This document shows, piece after piece, positions 7,279 to 15,912 of a stretch of DNA of 64,000 nucleotides. This DNA comes from Photobacterium ganghwense. Lineage in GTDB: Bacteria; Pseudomonadota; Gammaproteobacteria; Enterobacterales; Vibrionaceae. The translations under genes and the position numbers were made by a program. Within the stretch, counting starts at the first letter, position 1. Each line of letters opens with the position of its first letter. Location: the NCBI RefSeq assembly GCF_003025595.1, contig NZ_PYMI01000003.1, positions 682,001 to 746,000 of the forward strand. Reading direction: 5' to 3'. Under the pieces are notes generated by a model. The model ran no database searches. It was not told the DNA's origin and saw nothing but the letters and a program-made list of their open reading frames with translations.

Positions 7279-8412
7279 TTATTCGCCTCCCTTCATATCG
7301 CTGGCGTGTTTCTGGACATACTGAGTCAGGATGCGACTTTGTTCCTTGGTCAGGGAGGTACGGGATTCCATCCCTTTAATTACACCGATCCACTGGTTGG
7401 AATTGAAGTGATCGAGCGGTGTCAGGCCGTGGCAACCGGTACAGTTGGCAGACATCAGCTGTGAGCTGTAATCCCACAGTGGTTTGTCGTTATCCAGTAA
7501 CTTTCCGTTATCCAGCCACACAGTGAGACTGACCTGGTGCCAGGTAATATTGGTGGATTCATCGGTGAAAGACTCACCCACTTTCAGGGCCGCTTTGGCG
7601 TCGTCGCCCAGCAGTGCGCTCAGGATGCGTTTACCACGCGCAGCATAAATCACGGCATCAACCCCGTCTTGCTGCCAGCCAGTCACGGTGACTTCAATAC
7701 GGTTCTGGCTGCGAGATACGGCAGAAAGCTGAGTCGTTGGCAGCAGGTTACCCTGATTATGGCTTTCGGTTTCACCCAGGTAAAAAGGTGTGGTTTCATA
7801 GGTGTAGAGCGTTGCTGCCGTTTTGGAAGCGGATTGCGCTGCTTTGGCCAGCTCTGCGGCACCTGATTGTGCTGAATCTGAGGTATCCGGCAGCAGGTGC
7901 GCGATGCCTTTATGGCAGTCAATACAGGTTTCGTTGTTGGCGATGGCAGATTGGTGCATTTCACGCGCAGCCGGGCGCTGATCGAGCAGCGTCATTGCCG
8001 TGAATTCATGGCAGCTGCGACAGGTAGCGGAATCATTGGCTTTCATCTGGCTCCACACCGTTTCAGCCATGTGCTGACGGCGGGCTTCATAATCGGCGTC
8101 GGTATCAAGTGTACCGGCGATTTCATGATAGATGTCTTTAACCGCACGTACCTTGGTCACCACATAGCCCAGCGTATCATTGGGGATATGGCAATCTGCA
8201 CATTCGGCACGCACCCCGTGCTTATTCTGGAAATGGATAGTGCCCTGATATTCAGCAAGGGGTGTTTGCATGGAATGGCACGAGACACAAAATTCAGTCG
8301 AACTGGTTTTATGCATCACCACAGCAGTGGTCGCCAATGCAATTACACCCAGTAAAGCCCCGATGGCCAGTAGCCAGATCAAGGTACTTCGTTTCATCTT
8401 TCCAATTGTCAT
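7279..8412 (-). CDS. torC: Pentaheme c-type cytochrome TorC
   Basis: 377 residues. An N-terminal membrane anchor (about 11-33) is followed by a NapC/NirT-type tetraheme domain with CVSCH (42-46), CADCH (71-75), CRSCH (131-135) and CIDCH (163-167), then a C-terminal extension with a fifth heme site CTGCH (324-328). That arrangement is diagnostic of TorC/TorY quinol dehydrogenases, which pass electrons from the menaquinol pool to periplasmic TorA. It is the first gene of the torCA operon. No torE-like small gene or torR/torS/torT regulator lies next to it. TorC is preferred over TorY because the partner encoded 2 nt downstream is TorA-like. Confidence 0.94.
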   Translation of the reverse strand: MTIGKMKRSTLIWLLAIGALLGVIALATTAVVMHKTSSTEFCVSCHSMQTPLAEYQGTIHFQNKHGVRAECADCHIPNDTLGYVVTKVRAVKDIYHEIAGTLDTDADYEARRQHMAETVWSQMKANDSATCRSCHEFTAMTLLDQRPAAREMHQSAIANNETCIDCHKGIAHLLPDTSDSAQSGAAELAKAAQSASKTAATLYTYETTPFYLGETESHNQGNLLPTTQLSAVSRSQNRIEVTVTGWQQDGVDAVIYAARGKRILSALLGDDAKAALKVGESFTDESTNITWHQVSLTVWLDNGKLLDNDKPLWDYSSQLMSANCTGCHGLTPLDHFNSNQWIGVIKGMESRTSLTKEQSRILTQYVQKHASDMKGGE

Positions 8413-8454
8413 TATTAACCTTTAGATACATTTTGAAATACACTGAAAAATTCT

Positions 8455-8470
8455 AGGGGTTTATACCTCT
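8455..8470. promoter_or_regulatory. Imperfect palindrome upstream of torC
   Basis: AGGGGTTTATACCTCT matches its own reverse complement at 12 of 16 positions and lies 43 nt before the torC start. It is a possible operator; I do not recognise a TorR or NarP site with confidence. Confidence 0.25.
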
Positions 8471-8771
8471 AATTGGCTAGGTGCGCCTTCTTTTTTTACG
8501 CCATGAATAAAAATAATTTTTTCGTGTTACATGGGTGTAAGTGGTTGATGGGTTGGGTTGATTTTTATTTTAGGAGAGGTGGCTAAGTTGTGTGCTAATT
8601 GTGTTGGCTGTAGCGATTTTAAGACAAAAGTGTAACTAATGAGCCATCTTGACAAATAAAAACGCAACAGAATGAGATGCCATCGGAAGAATCTGGCTCC
8701 GGTCTTGTTTGGGAATATGACAAGAGGTGACAGGAAATGAATGGACGGGGTAGTGTGGCGAGATGATGCAG

Positions 8772-8798
8772 AAAAGGCACTCGTGAACAACGAGTGCC
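8772..8798 (-). terminator. Terminator after the ParA-type gene
   Basis: A 9-bp perfect stem GGCACTCGT/ACGAGTGCC is followed on the minus strand by TTTTC. It lies about 50 nt past the stop of the ParA-family gene. Confidence 0.7.
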
Positions 8799-8845
8799 AA
8801 CACCATGCTTGATGATTTTGAGATAGAACGTTAGAACAACAGTGC

Positions 8846-9646
8846 CTAATTCGAGGCTGCTGTACCCTCGACCAGAGTCTCGGCTTCCAACTGCGTGTAG
8901 AGCTGCTCAAAAGCCTTGGTCAGTTTATGGTTGGGCAGCAAATGCGGCAGCGGCTTTTGGTGATAGTGCGATTCCTTCATTTTCACCGATAATGGCAGGT
9001 AAGGCTCCAATATCGGCAGATCCAGATCGCGCAGATCTTCAATGATCTTTGTCGGGAAATTAGCCTGGGCATTAAACATATTGACGATGATCCCTTCGAC
9101 GGCCAGCGACGGGTTATGATCATCACGCAGTTCTGCGACATTATTCAGTAGCGTCATCAATGCTTGCTGAGAAAAACTGTCGCAGTCAAATGGGATGAGC
9201 AGTTTGTGGGCGGCAATCAGCGCTGCTTTGCTATAGAAATTAAAGTTGGGTGGCGTATCGATATAAATGCGGTCAAATTGCTTTTCTAATTCATCCAGCG
9301 CATCACGCAGCTTATAGATTTTGTAGCGGCGTTCTAATTCGGCCTCAATCTTATCAAGCTTGGGGCTGGACGGAATGAGGTAAAGATTGTCAAAAGCGGT
9401 GGATTGCGGAAAATCTTTGACTGGCGTGGAAACGGAAAACCAGCCAACGGTTTGGTTGAGCAAATCGGCAATGGTGCGATCTTTGCTGTCTGAAGCATCG
9501 TGTCCCAGATAGTGGCTGCTGTTTCCCTGAACATCCAAATCGATTAACAAGGTTCGAAAGCCTTTTGCAGCACTGAGAGCGGCGAGATTGGCAGCAATGC
9601 TGGATTTTCCGACGCCTCCTTTCTGATTAAAGATGACACGACGCAT
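8846..9646 (-). CDS. ParA-family ATPase, orphan (no ParB beside it)
   Basis: 266 residues from the chosen start. The deviant Walker A KGGVGKSS (residues 9-16) sits immediately at the N-terminus, followed by LIDLDVQGNSS (Walker A' region) and IYIDTPPNF (Walker B). There is no N-terminal DNA-binding extension, so it is a short ParA/MinD-like protein. The ATG at 9646 is preferred over one 39 nt upstream because AGGGA lies 7 nt before it and the Walker A position fits the family. No ParB or parS-like repeat is seen nearby, so a role in plasmid-style partition is not supported; positioning of another cargo is possible. It shares orientation and close spacing with DUF5062 and DUF3080 genes. Confidence 0.85.
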   Translation of the reverse strand: MRRVIFNQKGGVGKSSIAANLAALSAAKGFRTLLIDLDVQGNSSHYLGHDASDSKDRTIADLLNQTVGWFSVSTPVKDFPQSTAFDNLYLIPSSPKLDKIEAELERRYKIYKLRDALDELEKQFDRIYIDTPPNFNFYSKAALIAAHKLLIPFDCDSFSQQALMTLLNNVAELRDDHNPSLAVEGIIVNMFNAQANFPTKIIEDLRDLDLPILEPYLPLSVKMKESHYHQKPLPHLLPNHKLTKAFEQLYTQLEAETLVEGTAASN

Positions 9647-9712
9647 ATTATTTCCCTGTCCTGGTCTGGTTCCTTTTTGTACCATACTTCAGCCGGTTAT
9701 GCGTCGCAATGG

Positions 9713-9973
9713 CTATTTCAGTAACTCGTGATCCGGCGGTAATAATCGGGAAATCCACAGCACCAGCTTATGTTTCATATTAGGGCCATCTTCCTGATCA
9801 ACCGCGAGGGGGGTGATTTGTTTTGCCTGTACCAGCAAGCGGTAAATACATTCCACCCGGTCTGTGGACGGGACCGATTTATCCAAATCAGCAAATCCTT
9901 GTTTTTTAGCAAACGCGAAGCCAAGTTCCAGGGCCTTCTTTAACAGTTTTGCTTCGTTTTTGTGCTTTTTCAC
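9713..9973 (-). CDS. DUF5062 family protein
   Basis: 86 residues starting from GTG: VKKHKNEAKLLKKALELGFA, then a conserved-looking RLLVQAKQITPLA and a C-terminal KHKLVLWISRLLPPDHELLK. It matches my memory of the small DUF5062 family common in Vibrionaceae; function unknown. The GTG at 9973 is chosen because GGAG lies 6 nt upstream and the family begins with the KNEAxLLKKALELG segment; a longer upstream frame lacks such a signal. It lies between a DUF3080 lipoprotein gene (92 nt upstream) and the ParA-type gene (66 nt downstream), all minus strand, so probably one transcript. No membrane segment or signal peptide is visible. Confidence 0.8.
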   Translation of the reverse strand: MKKHKNEAKLLKKALELGFAFAKKQGFADLDKSVPSTDRVECIYRLLVQAKQITPLAVDQEDGPNMKHKLVLWISRLLPPDHELLK

Positions 9974-10065
9974 GGTCGTCTCCGATGAGGAAGTGTTTGT
10001 ACATACTAGGAGAATCGTTCGGTATTGAGTAGGAGCGTGATGGAATTCTTTGTGGTTTGTCGGCT

Positions 10066-11166
10066 TTATTGCGCACCAATCTTCATGTTGCATCGTTTGA
10101 ATGTGCGCTGCCAGAATTTGACATGGTTGAGCGTGGCTGCGCGAAAGGCGGCGTGCAGCTCACCGTCTACATAATACTGGCGGTATCGGGCCAGAACGGT
10201 GTTTGCCCCGGTTTCAGGGGCTCCGGGTTTTGTCAGTAACGTTGCCAGTACCGGTTGTATCTGCCGGTACTGGGAATCAAGTTCAGCCAGATAGGGCTGA
10301 ATGTCAGCCACGAAAAACTTGTAGAACACGTTCTGCAGGTATTCGGCTTTTTGTTGGTTCCGGTTCGGTCCACATAAAATGCGGCTTTCATTCTGCTCCA
10401 GCAGGCGGGTGCTGGTGTCCAGCCATTCCGTGGCAAACTGAAGGGAATATTCCAGCTGTGCGACGTAGTGGTAGGGGTGAATCTGTTTTTGATGAGTTAA
10501 TAAAGTGTCAGCTTGCTTGGCGGCGAGTTTTGAAGACTCCAGTGCCAATTCATTTTTGTTTATGTTGTTTTGACTCAGGATCGACTGTACAAACGTGAAT
10601 GCTGCTAACGCTTCATCAAAACCATAAAAGGTGCCGAGAGGGAAAGGATGGGGGTAAGCGGTGAATTGCTGGCGCCACTCTTCACCTGTCGTCAGCATGT
10701 TCCAGGTATGCAACGGGAGCTGGGCGCGTTTCTGGCTGGAGTAACGGGTTAACATCGGCAGTAAATCATTGTCCTGCGGGAGTGTGTCAAGGCAATGCTG
10801 CAGGCCGTTCAGAAGCAGCAGCTCATAACGGAGCTGGCGGGTTTTATCCTGGACTTTACCCAGAATGGAGTTGCGTTCGGCAATCAGGTGAAACAGCCCG
10901 CATTTTCTCAGCTCATAAGCATCGAGCAGATCCACGCGGATTTCTTCGACAGGTATCAATAAAGAACGCGTCGCAGGAAAAGCAAGCGGATCAGTCAGGG
11001 AGGGGGCGAGGGGATCGGTATCGAGCACTTTCGCCAGGCGCTGGTGGTAGGTTTCAAAGCCGTTAATGGCCGTGTTTTGCTCGCAGCCATACAGCCATGC
11101 TGCGCTGATGATAGTGACCACGCCGGTCAACAGGATTTTTCGCGAAACAGGTCGGTGCGAGGGCAA
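10066..11166 (-). CDS. DUF3080 family lipoprotein
   Basis: 366 residues. The N-terminus has a basic region, a hydrophobic stretch and a lipobox (LYGC, Cys about 28), so it should be a lipoprotein anchored after signal peptidase II cleavage. The rest is soluble, largely helical and rich in Gln and Leu, matching the DUF3080 family of Vibrio and Shewanella-type bacteria; its function is unknown. Asn30 after the lipobox rather than Asp at +2 suggests outer-membrane sorting, which is an inference. It lies downstream of norM but is separated from it by a terminator, and leads a minus-strand group with DUF5062 and ParA genes. Confidence 0.82.
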   Translation of the reverse strand: MPSHRPVSRKILLTGVVTIISAAWLYGCEQNTAINGFETYHQRLAKVLDTDPLAPSLTDPLAFPATRSLLIPVEEIRVDLLDAYELRKCGLFHLIAERNSILGKVQDKTRQLRYELLLLNGLQHCLDTLPQDNDLLPMLTRYSSQKRAQLPLHTWNMLTTGEEWRQQFTAYPHPFPLGTFYGFDEALAAFTFVQSILSQNNINKNELALESSKLAAKQADTLLTHQKQIHPYHYVAQLEYSLQFATEWLDTSTRLLEQNESRILCGPNRNQQKAEYLQNVFYKFFVADIQPYLAELDSQYRQIQPVLATLLTKPGAPETGANTVLARYRQYYVDGELHAAFRAATLNHVKFWQRTFKRCNMKIGAQ

Positions 11167-11235
11167 AGTTAATCCTTACACAATGAACACTGGCCAATCA
11201 GGGTGTACCGGATTTATCTTATCGGTAATTATGGC

Positions 11236-11266
11236 AAAAAGAACAGGCGGCACGGTGGCCGCCTGT
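11236..11266 (-). terminator. Terminator after norM
   Basis: The stem ACAGGCGG/CCGCCTGT with GC-rich extension is followed on the minus strand by TTCTTTTT. It ends the norM transcript before the DUF3080 gene. Confidence 0.8.
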
Positions 11267-11281
11267 GTTGTCATTATCTCG

Positions 11282-12652
11282 TTATCGCATAGACATCGCG
11301 AGCTGAGCCTCGTCGTCCTGACGCTGTACCCAGTGAAGGCGATAAGCCAGCATGAAGGCTGCTGCACTTAGGCCGACAATGTTACCAATCCAGAAGCCGT
11401 GAGGCCCCATTGGCGCTACGATCCAGTCTGTGATACCCAGCACGTAGCCGGTCGGCAGACCCAGAATCCAGTAGGCAATAAAGGTGCGAATAAAGATGGC
11501 TCGCATGTCTTTATAGCCACGCAGTGCACCCGCCGCGACCACCTGGGTTGCATCTGTGCACTGATAAATCGCGGCCAGAAACAGAAGTTGGCCGGCAATC
11601 ATGATGACTTCCGGGTTATCGGTATACATCATGGCGATTTGCTCGCGGAACACGATGGTTGATACTGCCGTGATGACGGAAATGATCAGTGCCACCGCCA
11701 GACCGCAGTGGCTGGCGATGCGTGCTTCTTCCAGATCTTCCCGTCCCATCAGGAAGCCCACCCGGATACTCAACGCGGCACCCAGACTCATTGGGATCAT
11801 AAAGATCAGCGATGAGAAGTTACTGGCAATCTGATGGGCTGCAACGGTGATGGAGCCCAGCGGTGATATCAGCAAGGCAATGGCCGCAAAAAGTGACACT
11901 TCAAAGAAAATAGACGCCGCAACCGGCAATCCCAGTTTAAACAGGCGGGCAATCGCTTTGACCTGCGGGCGGTGCCAGTGAGCAAACAGCCCAAGACTGT
12001 TCAGCTTCTTGTTGAGTTTGATGTATACCAGCATGGCCACGAACATCAGCCAGTAGACAATGGCAGTGGCAACACCACAACCGATCCCCCCCATTGCTGG
12101 TGCACCAAATTCACCGTAAACAAAAATCCAGTTCAGCGGGATGTTGGCAGCCAGACCGATAAAGCCGATCACCATCGACGGAACGGTGAGTGATACCCCT
12201 TCAGCGAAACTCTTCAGGGTCTGGAAATACAGGAAGCCCGGTACGGCAAAGAGAACTGCATGCAGGTAGCCGATGGTTTTGTCGGCCAGTTCCGGCTCCA
12301 CATCCATCATGTCAATCAGCACACCGGCGTTATACAGCACCAGCATAATTGGCACCGATACCAGAGTGGCAAGGAAGAAACCATGTTGAACTTCAAACGG
12401 GATACGGTCTTTTTTACCTGAACCGTTTAACGTTGCAACAATGGGCACTAGTGCGATCAACAGACCCACACCGAACAGAATGGCCGGTAACCAGACGCTG
12501 GCTGCCACGGAAACGGCTGCCATGTCGGTAGCACTAACGCCACCGGCCATCACGGTGTCTACAAATCCCATGGATGTCTGCGCGACAGAAGCAATCAGGA
12601 CGGGAATGGCAAGTTTGAGTAGATGACGCGTTTCGCGCCGGTAGTTTTGCAC
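11282..12652 (-). CDS. norM: Multidrug/Na+ antiporter NorM (MATE family)
   Basis: 456 residues, the usual NorM length, with twelve predicted membrane helices in two related halves of six. The N-terminal helix carries IPVLIASVAQTSMGFVDTVM, the classic MATE opening with the FVDTVMAG motif, and the second half repeats it as GLPVAASIFFEVSLFAAIAL. NorM exports cationic drugs, fluoroquinolones and dyes in exchange for sodium or protons across the inner membrane. In many vibrios norM is divergent from riboflavin synthase; here a diguanylate cyclase gene stands between them. The downstream terminator at 11236-11266 makes it a single-gene unit. Confidence 0.93.
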   Translation of the reverse strand: MQNYRRETRHLLKLAIPVLIASVAQTSMGFVDTVMAGGVSATDMAAVSVAASVWLPAILFGVGLLIALVPIVATLNGSGKKDRIPFEVQHGFFLATLVSVPIMLVLYNAGVLIDMMDVEPELADKTIGYLHAVLFAVPGFLYFQTLKSFAEGVSLTVPSMVIGFIGLAANIPLNWIFVYGEFGAPAMGGIGCGVATAIVYWLMFVAMLVYIKLNKKLNSLGLFAHWHRPQVKAIARLFKLGLPVAASIFFEVSLFAAIALLISPLGSITVAAHQIASNFSSLIFMIPMSLGAALSIRVGFLMGREDLEEARIASHCGLAVALIISVITAVSTIVFREQIAMMYTDNPEVIMIAGQLLFLAAIYQCTDATQVVAAGALRGYKDMRAIFIRTFIAYWILGLPTGYVLGITDWIVAPMGPHGFWIGNIVGLSAAAFMLAYRLHWVQRQDDEAQLAMSMR

Positions 12653-12860
12653 GTGAAGGCTCCTGACAGGTAGAGGGAAAACGCGTGGATTATAACGGGA
12701 AAAGGGGGAGAGACAATTATCTGGGCCAGAAAAAGCGTTAATAACAACTGAGTTAATATCGGATTTTATCAGTGCTATCTGTTACTTATAGTACATTTAT
12801 CGCACTGTGCCACGGGAATTTCGGGTGGAAGAACACGGTTGTGGTGCCCCTGAATGTGAC

Positions 12861-12895
12861 GAGCTAAGAGCTAAGAGCTAAGAGCTAAGAGCTAA
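12861..12895. repeat. Heptamer tandem repeat (GAGCTAA x5) at the stop of the diguanylate cyclase gene
   Basis: Five perfect copies of GAGCTAA. The TAG stop of the minus-strand cyclase gene (12885-12887) and its last residues fall inside the array. Confidence 0.9.
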
Positions 12896-14708
12896 GCACA
12901 GCCTGATTTTTGCCTTTCTCTTTGGCGTCATAGAGTCGTTGATCCGCCGTTGCATAGGCCTGATGTGGGTCCTGCTGACAGTAGCTGGCACCGATACTGG
13001 TGGAAACATATATCGATTGCCCGTTGTGCAGATAAGGGCATTTTTTGAGGCCATCCATCAGCTGTGAAGACAGTTGCTGCACGGTATCGTCATCAATACC
13101 CGGCAACCAGATAGCAAATTCCTCTCCCCCGATACGACCAAACAAGGCCTCGGAATCTTCCAGGTTGTGGCGCAGAATGCCGTCGCAAACCTGAGCAAAG
13201 TGTTTGAGAATATTATCACCAATATGGTGGCCGTATTGGTCGTTGACTCGCTTGAAGTTATCCAGGTCCATCAACAGTAACCAACCAGGCTGACATTGGC
13301 TGTCATTTTCAAGACGTTCCCAGAATGACCGGCGGTTGGCAATGCCGGTCAGGTAATCGCTGTAAGCCATATGCTTAAGCTTCTGGTTGGCGGCTTTCAG
13401 CTCGCGGGTACGGATTGCCACTCGTGTTTCCAGACTGTGATTTTGCTCTTCCAGCAAGGCATTCAATCGCAGTGTTTTATCCTGCTCGGCCCGAAGCGCC
13501 TGCAGGGTGCTGACCAGATGATCCGACATCTGATTAAAATTGTCGGCCAGCAGGCCCACTTCATCTCTCCGTTTCAGAGGGATGCGGGTATGCAAGTCCC
13601 CTTCACGAATACGGCGGGTGGCCAGAATCAACTGGTGAATGGGTTTGAGAACATGCCGGGTCGCCAGCGCCCCGATAAACAGTGCCAGCAGACTGATCAC
13701 AATTGTAAACAGCAGGCCCGCTCGTTTTACGGTATTGAGAGGGGGGGAAAAGTCGGACAGTGGCGAATAGAAAAGAATATTAATCACATTGTTTTGTGCC
13801 AGCTGATAATAGCTGGTCAGCGCTACCCACTGTTGTTGACCGGTATCGACCAGTTTGACGGTGTCGGTGCTGGCGGTATTCTGTCGAAGAAGTTGAGAAA
13901 TAACCGGTGTCGCTTGTTTATTTATGCTCGGCAACTGGCCGTTTTGCAGGGTGTGGCGTTTGTCGGTACTGGCCAGAATCTGCCCGTCATTATTGAATAA
14001 CAGCACTTCACCGTTATCACTGAGTTTGTTACTTTTCAGCTCTTTAATCAGCGAGTTTAAAGTCAGGTCAACGCCCCAAACGCCTAACAGTTTTCCGGCT
14101 TCATCACGAAAGGCTTTGGTCAGGCTGATTCCCAATAAGCTGGTATCGACCGCTCCCGGATACATTTTGCTCCAAACCGGCTGGTCGGTTTTCAGCGAGT
14201 CTTTGTACCAGTCTCTTTCTCTGGCATCGAAAAAGCCTCGCATCGCAGTAAACTGGCGCTTTTGCCCGTTGAAATTAGTAGTAAAACTGTTGAGCGGCCC
14301 GGCTTTTTCCTGTGCCGATTGAAGAAGGGTAAAACCGCCGTTGCTATAGCCAAATGAAAGCAATCCGCCCTGAGGATTGGCAAAGTAGTAATAGTCGACG
14401 TTGTAGTGGTGGTTGAGCATGGTCACGATGTGGTCAAGTAACAGACTACTGTCAGCCACAATGTTAATCAGCTCCTGACGAATGCGGGTTTGCTGTTCGA
14501 AAATTTGCCTGGCGTCCTGAAACTGTTCATCAAGCCGTTCTTTCAGGTTGGCGCTGGAGTACTGATATAACCGCTCAATGGTCTGGAACATCACTTTTTC
14601 CGAGTTGTGATACCAGAGCATGACAATGGGCAAAGCTGTCATTGCCAGCAGTGTCATCAGCATCATTTGAAGCTTGAACGTCAGGTTGTAAGTGAACGTC
14701 TTCGTCAT
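12885..14708 (-). CDS. Membrane-bound diguanylate cyclase (sensor domain-HAMP-GGEEF)
   Basis: About 607 residues. An N-terminal membrane helix (about 10-30), a large periplasmic sensor region of Cache type (about 35-320), a second membrane helix (about 325-347), a HAMP domain (about 348-400), a coiled coil and a C-terminal GGDEF domain (about 445-607). The active-site signature is RIGGEEF, so the cyclase is expected to be functional and to make cyclic di-GMP. The RxxD inhibitory site normally five residues before the signature is absent (DSEA there), suggesting no product inhibition. The ATG at 14708 is used; a TTG nine codons upstream is also open and neither has a strong ribosome site. The ligand is unknown. 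The last codons lie in a heptamer repeat. Confidence 0.9.
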   Translation of the reverse strand: MTKTFTYNLTFKLQMMLMTLLAMTALPIVMLWYHNSEKVMFQTIERLYQYSSANLKERLDEQFQDARQIFEQQTRIRQELINIVADSSLLLDHIVTMLNHHYNVDYYYFANPQGGLLSFGYSNGGFTLLQSAQEKAGPLNSFTTNFNGQKRQFTAMRGFFDARERDWYKDSLKTDQPVWSKMYPGAVDTSLLGISLTKAFRDEAGKLLGVWGVDLTLNSLIKELKSNKLSDNGEVLLFNNDGQILASTDKRHTLQNGQLPSINKQATPVISQLLRQNTASTDTVKLVDTGQQQWVALTSYYQLAQNNVINILFYSPLSDFSPPLNTVKRAGLLFTIVISLLALFIGALATRHVLKPIHQLILATRRIREGDLHTRIPLKRRDEVGLLADNFNQMSDHLVSTLQALRAEQDKTLRLNALLEEQNHSLETRVAIRTRELKAANQKLKHMAYSDYLTGIANRRSFWERLENDSQCQPGWLLLMDLDNFKRVNDQYGHHIGDNILKHFAQVCDGILRHNLEDSEALFGRIGGEEFAIWLPGIDDDTVQQLSSQLMDGLKKCPYLHNGQSIYVSTSIGASYCQQDPHQAYATADQRLYDAKEKGKNQAVLSS

Positions 14709-14943
14709 AGAAATACTTTTAGTGACTAATGGCAATGACTGTAAGTGATGGCTGGTGGCATTTTTTTGACATTATCAGGGCTGAGAATAAGTGTTTACCA
14801 ATGATAGTTCAAATCAGATTGTAAAAAGATTTAAGGTAATGGTTTACATCTCGGTTAATTGTATAAAGAGGCGACTAATCCCCAGTCTGAATTGTGATAT
14901 GGTGGTGGCCAGACAGTATCAGTACGATTCATGAGGAGTATCT

Positions 14944-15561
14944 ATGTTTACCGGGATCGTTCAGGGAACGGCCGAAGTTGTGGCCATTGATAAAAAAGAT
15001 CGCTTTCAGACCCATGTGATTCAGCTTGATGAGCCGATGCGTGCCGGTCTGGAGATTGGTGCTTCTGTGGCGCATAACGGCTGCTGCCTGACTGTCACCC
15101 GTATTGACGGTGACAAGGTAGCATTTGATTTGATGCAGGAGACTCTTGCGGTGACCAATCTCGGCCAGTTGCAGGTTGGCGATCGGGTGAATATCGAACG
15201 TGCTGCGAAGTTTGGTGATGAAATTGGCGGACACTCTATGTCAGGCCACATCAATGTGGCGACAGAGATCAGTGAGATCGAGGTGACGCCGAATAACTGC
15301 ACCATTTGGTTTGTTATTCCGGAGATGTATCAAAAGTACATTCTACGCAAAGGTTATATCGGGATTGATGGTTGCTCACTGACAATCGGTACGGTCGAAG
15401 AAGGGCGTTTTTGTGTACACCTGATTCCGGAAACATTGCAGCGTACCTTGTTCGGGCAGCGTCAGGTTGGCGAGAAAGTGAACCTGGAAATTGATCCGCA
15501 GACACAGGCAATAGTCGATACTGTCGAGCGCTATCTGGCGACTAAAGATGCCGGGCAATAA
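14944..15561 (+). CDS. ribE: Riboflavin synthase, alpha chain
   Basis: 205 residues, near the usual 210-220. Two tandem lumazine-binding barrels are visible: [12 protein letters not shown] with GCCLTV in the first, and GHINVATEI with [10 protein letters not shown] in the second. The N-terminal MFTGIV motif is diagnostic and part of the active site. The enzyme converts two 6,7-dimethyl-8-ribityllumazine molecules to riboflavin plus the pyrimidinedione. TGAGGAGTATCT precedes the ATG, a strong ribosome site. It is a stand-alone gene here, not in a rib operon, and no FMN riboswitch is seen in its 200-bp leader. The symbol is ribE in Vibrio-style naming (ribC in E. coli). Confidence 0.95.
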   Translation: MFTGIVQGTAEVVAIDKKDRFQTHVIQLDEPMRAGLEIGASVAHNGCCLTVTRIDGDKVAFDLMQETLAVTNLGQLQVGDRVNIERAAKFGDEIGGHSMSGHINVATEISEIEVTPNNCTIWFVIPEMYQKYILRKGYIGIDGCSLTIGTVEEGRFCVHLIPETLQRTLFGQRQVGEKVNLEIDPQTQAIVDTVERYLATKDAGQ

Positions 15562-15610
15562 ACCCCGTTATTTGCGATTGGTCAACCTATCGCTCCCGTC
15601 CTCATTATTA

Positions 15611-15639
15611 AGCAGATAAGCAGATAAGCAGATAAGCAG
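15611..15639. repeat. Octamer tandem repeat (AGCAGATA, about 3.6 copies)
   Basis: Three perfect AGCAGATA units plus five bases, 50 nt after the ribE stop. The array continues into AGCTTAACTGCT. Confidence 0.85.
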
Positions 15640-15674
15640 CTTAACTGCTAAACAGAGAGTGGCGACGTACTCGC

Positions 15675-15709
15675 AAAAAAAATCCCTGCTTTGTAGCAGG
15701 GATTTTTTT
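15675..15709. terminator. Bidirectional terminator between ribE and the CPXCG gene
   Basis: The stem AATCCCTGCT/AGCAGGGATT has A-run and T-run on its two sides, so it can end both convergent transcripts. It abuts the stop codon of the minus-strand zinc protein gene. Confidence 0.85.
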
Positions 15710-15912
15710 CAGAATATTTGTTCGTCGTCTGCATCCACGAATAAGTGAATGGTCTTATGGAGTTCATCCACCTGCATGTTGAGGTGAATGGCATGACAAC
15801 ACGCCGGACAGTCATCATAAAACTCCTGACTACCGGCACTGGCATCAAGGGTGATTCGAATATTGTGTCCACAATGCGGGCAAATTACAGATTGTTCAGT
15901 AAAGTTCTTCAT
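15709..15912 (-). CDS. CPXCG motif cysteine-rich protein
   Basis: 67 residues with CPHCG (about 11-15) and CPACC (about 35-39), a pair of knuckles that should bind one zinc ion. It matches the small conserved CPXCG-motif cysteine-rich protein family found across gammaproteobacteria; function unknown. It is acidic towards the C-terminus (VDADDEQIF) with no signal peptide or membrane segment. AAGGAGTAGAAA precedes the ATG, supporting the start. It is a single gene, convergent with ribE. Confidence 0.85.
   Translation of the reverse strand: MKNFTEQSVICPHCGHNIRITLDASAGSQEFYDDCPACCHAIHLNMQVDELHKTIHLFVDADDEQIF

Larger units (their letters stand above)
8413..8845. other. Intergenic region between torC and the parA-type gene
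   Basis: 433 bp, AT-rich near torC. It holds the palindrome at 8455-8470 and the terminator at 8772-8798. No gene was recognised; the open frames here look like chance. Confidence 0.55.
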
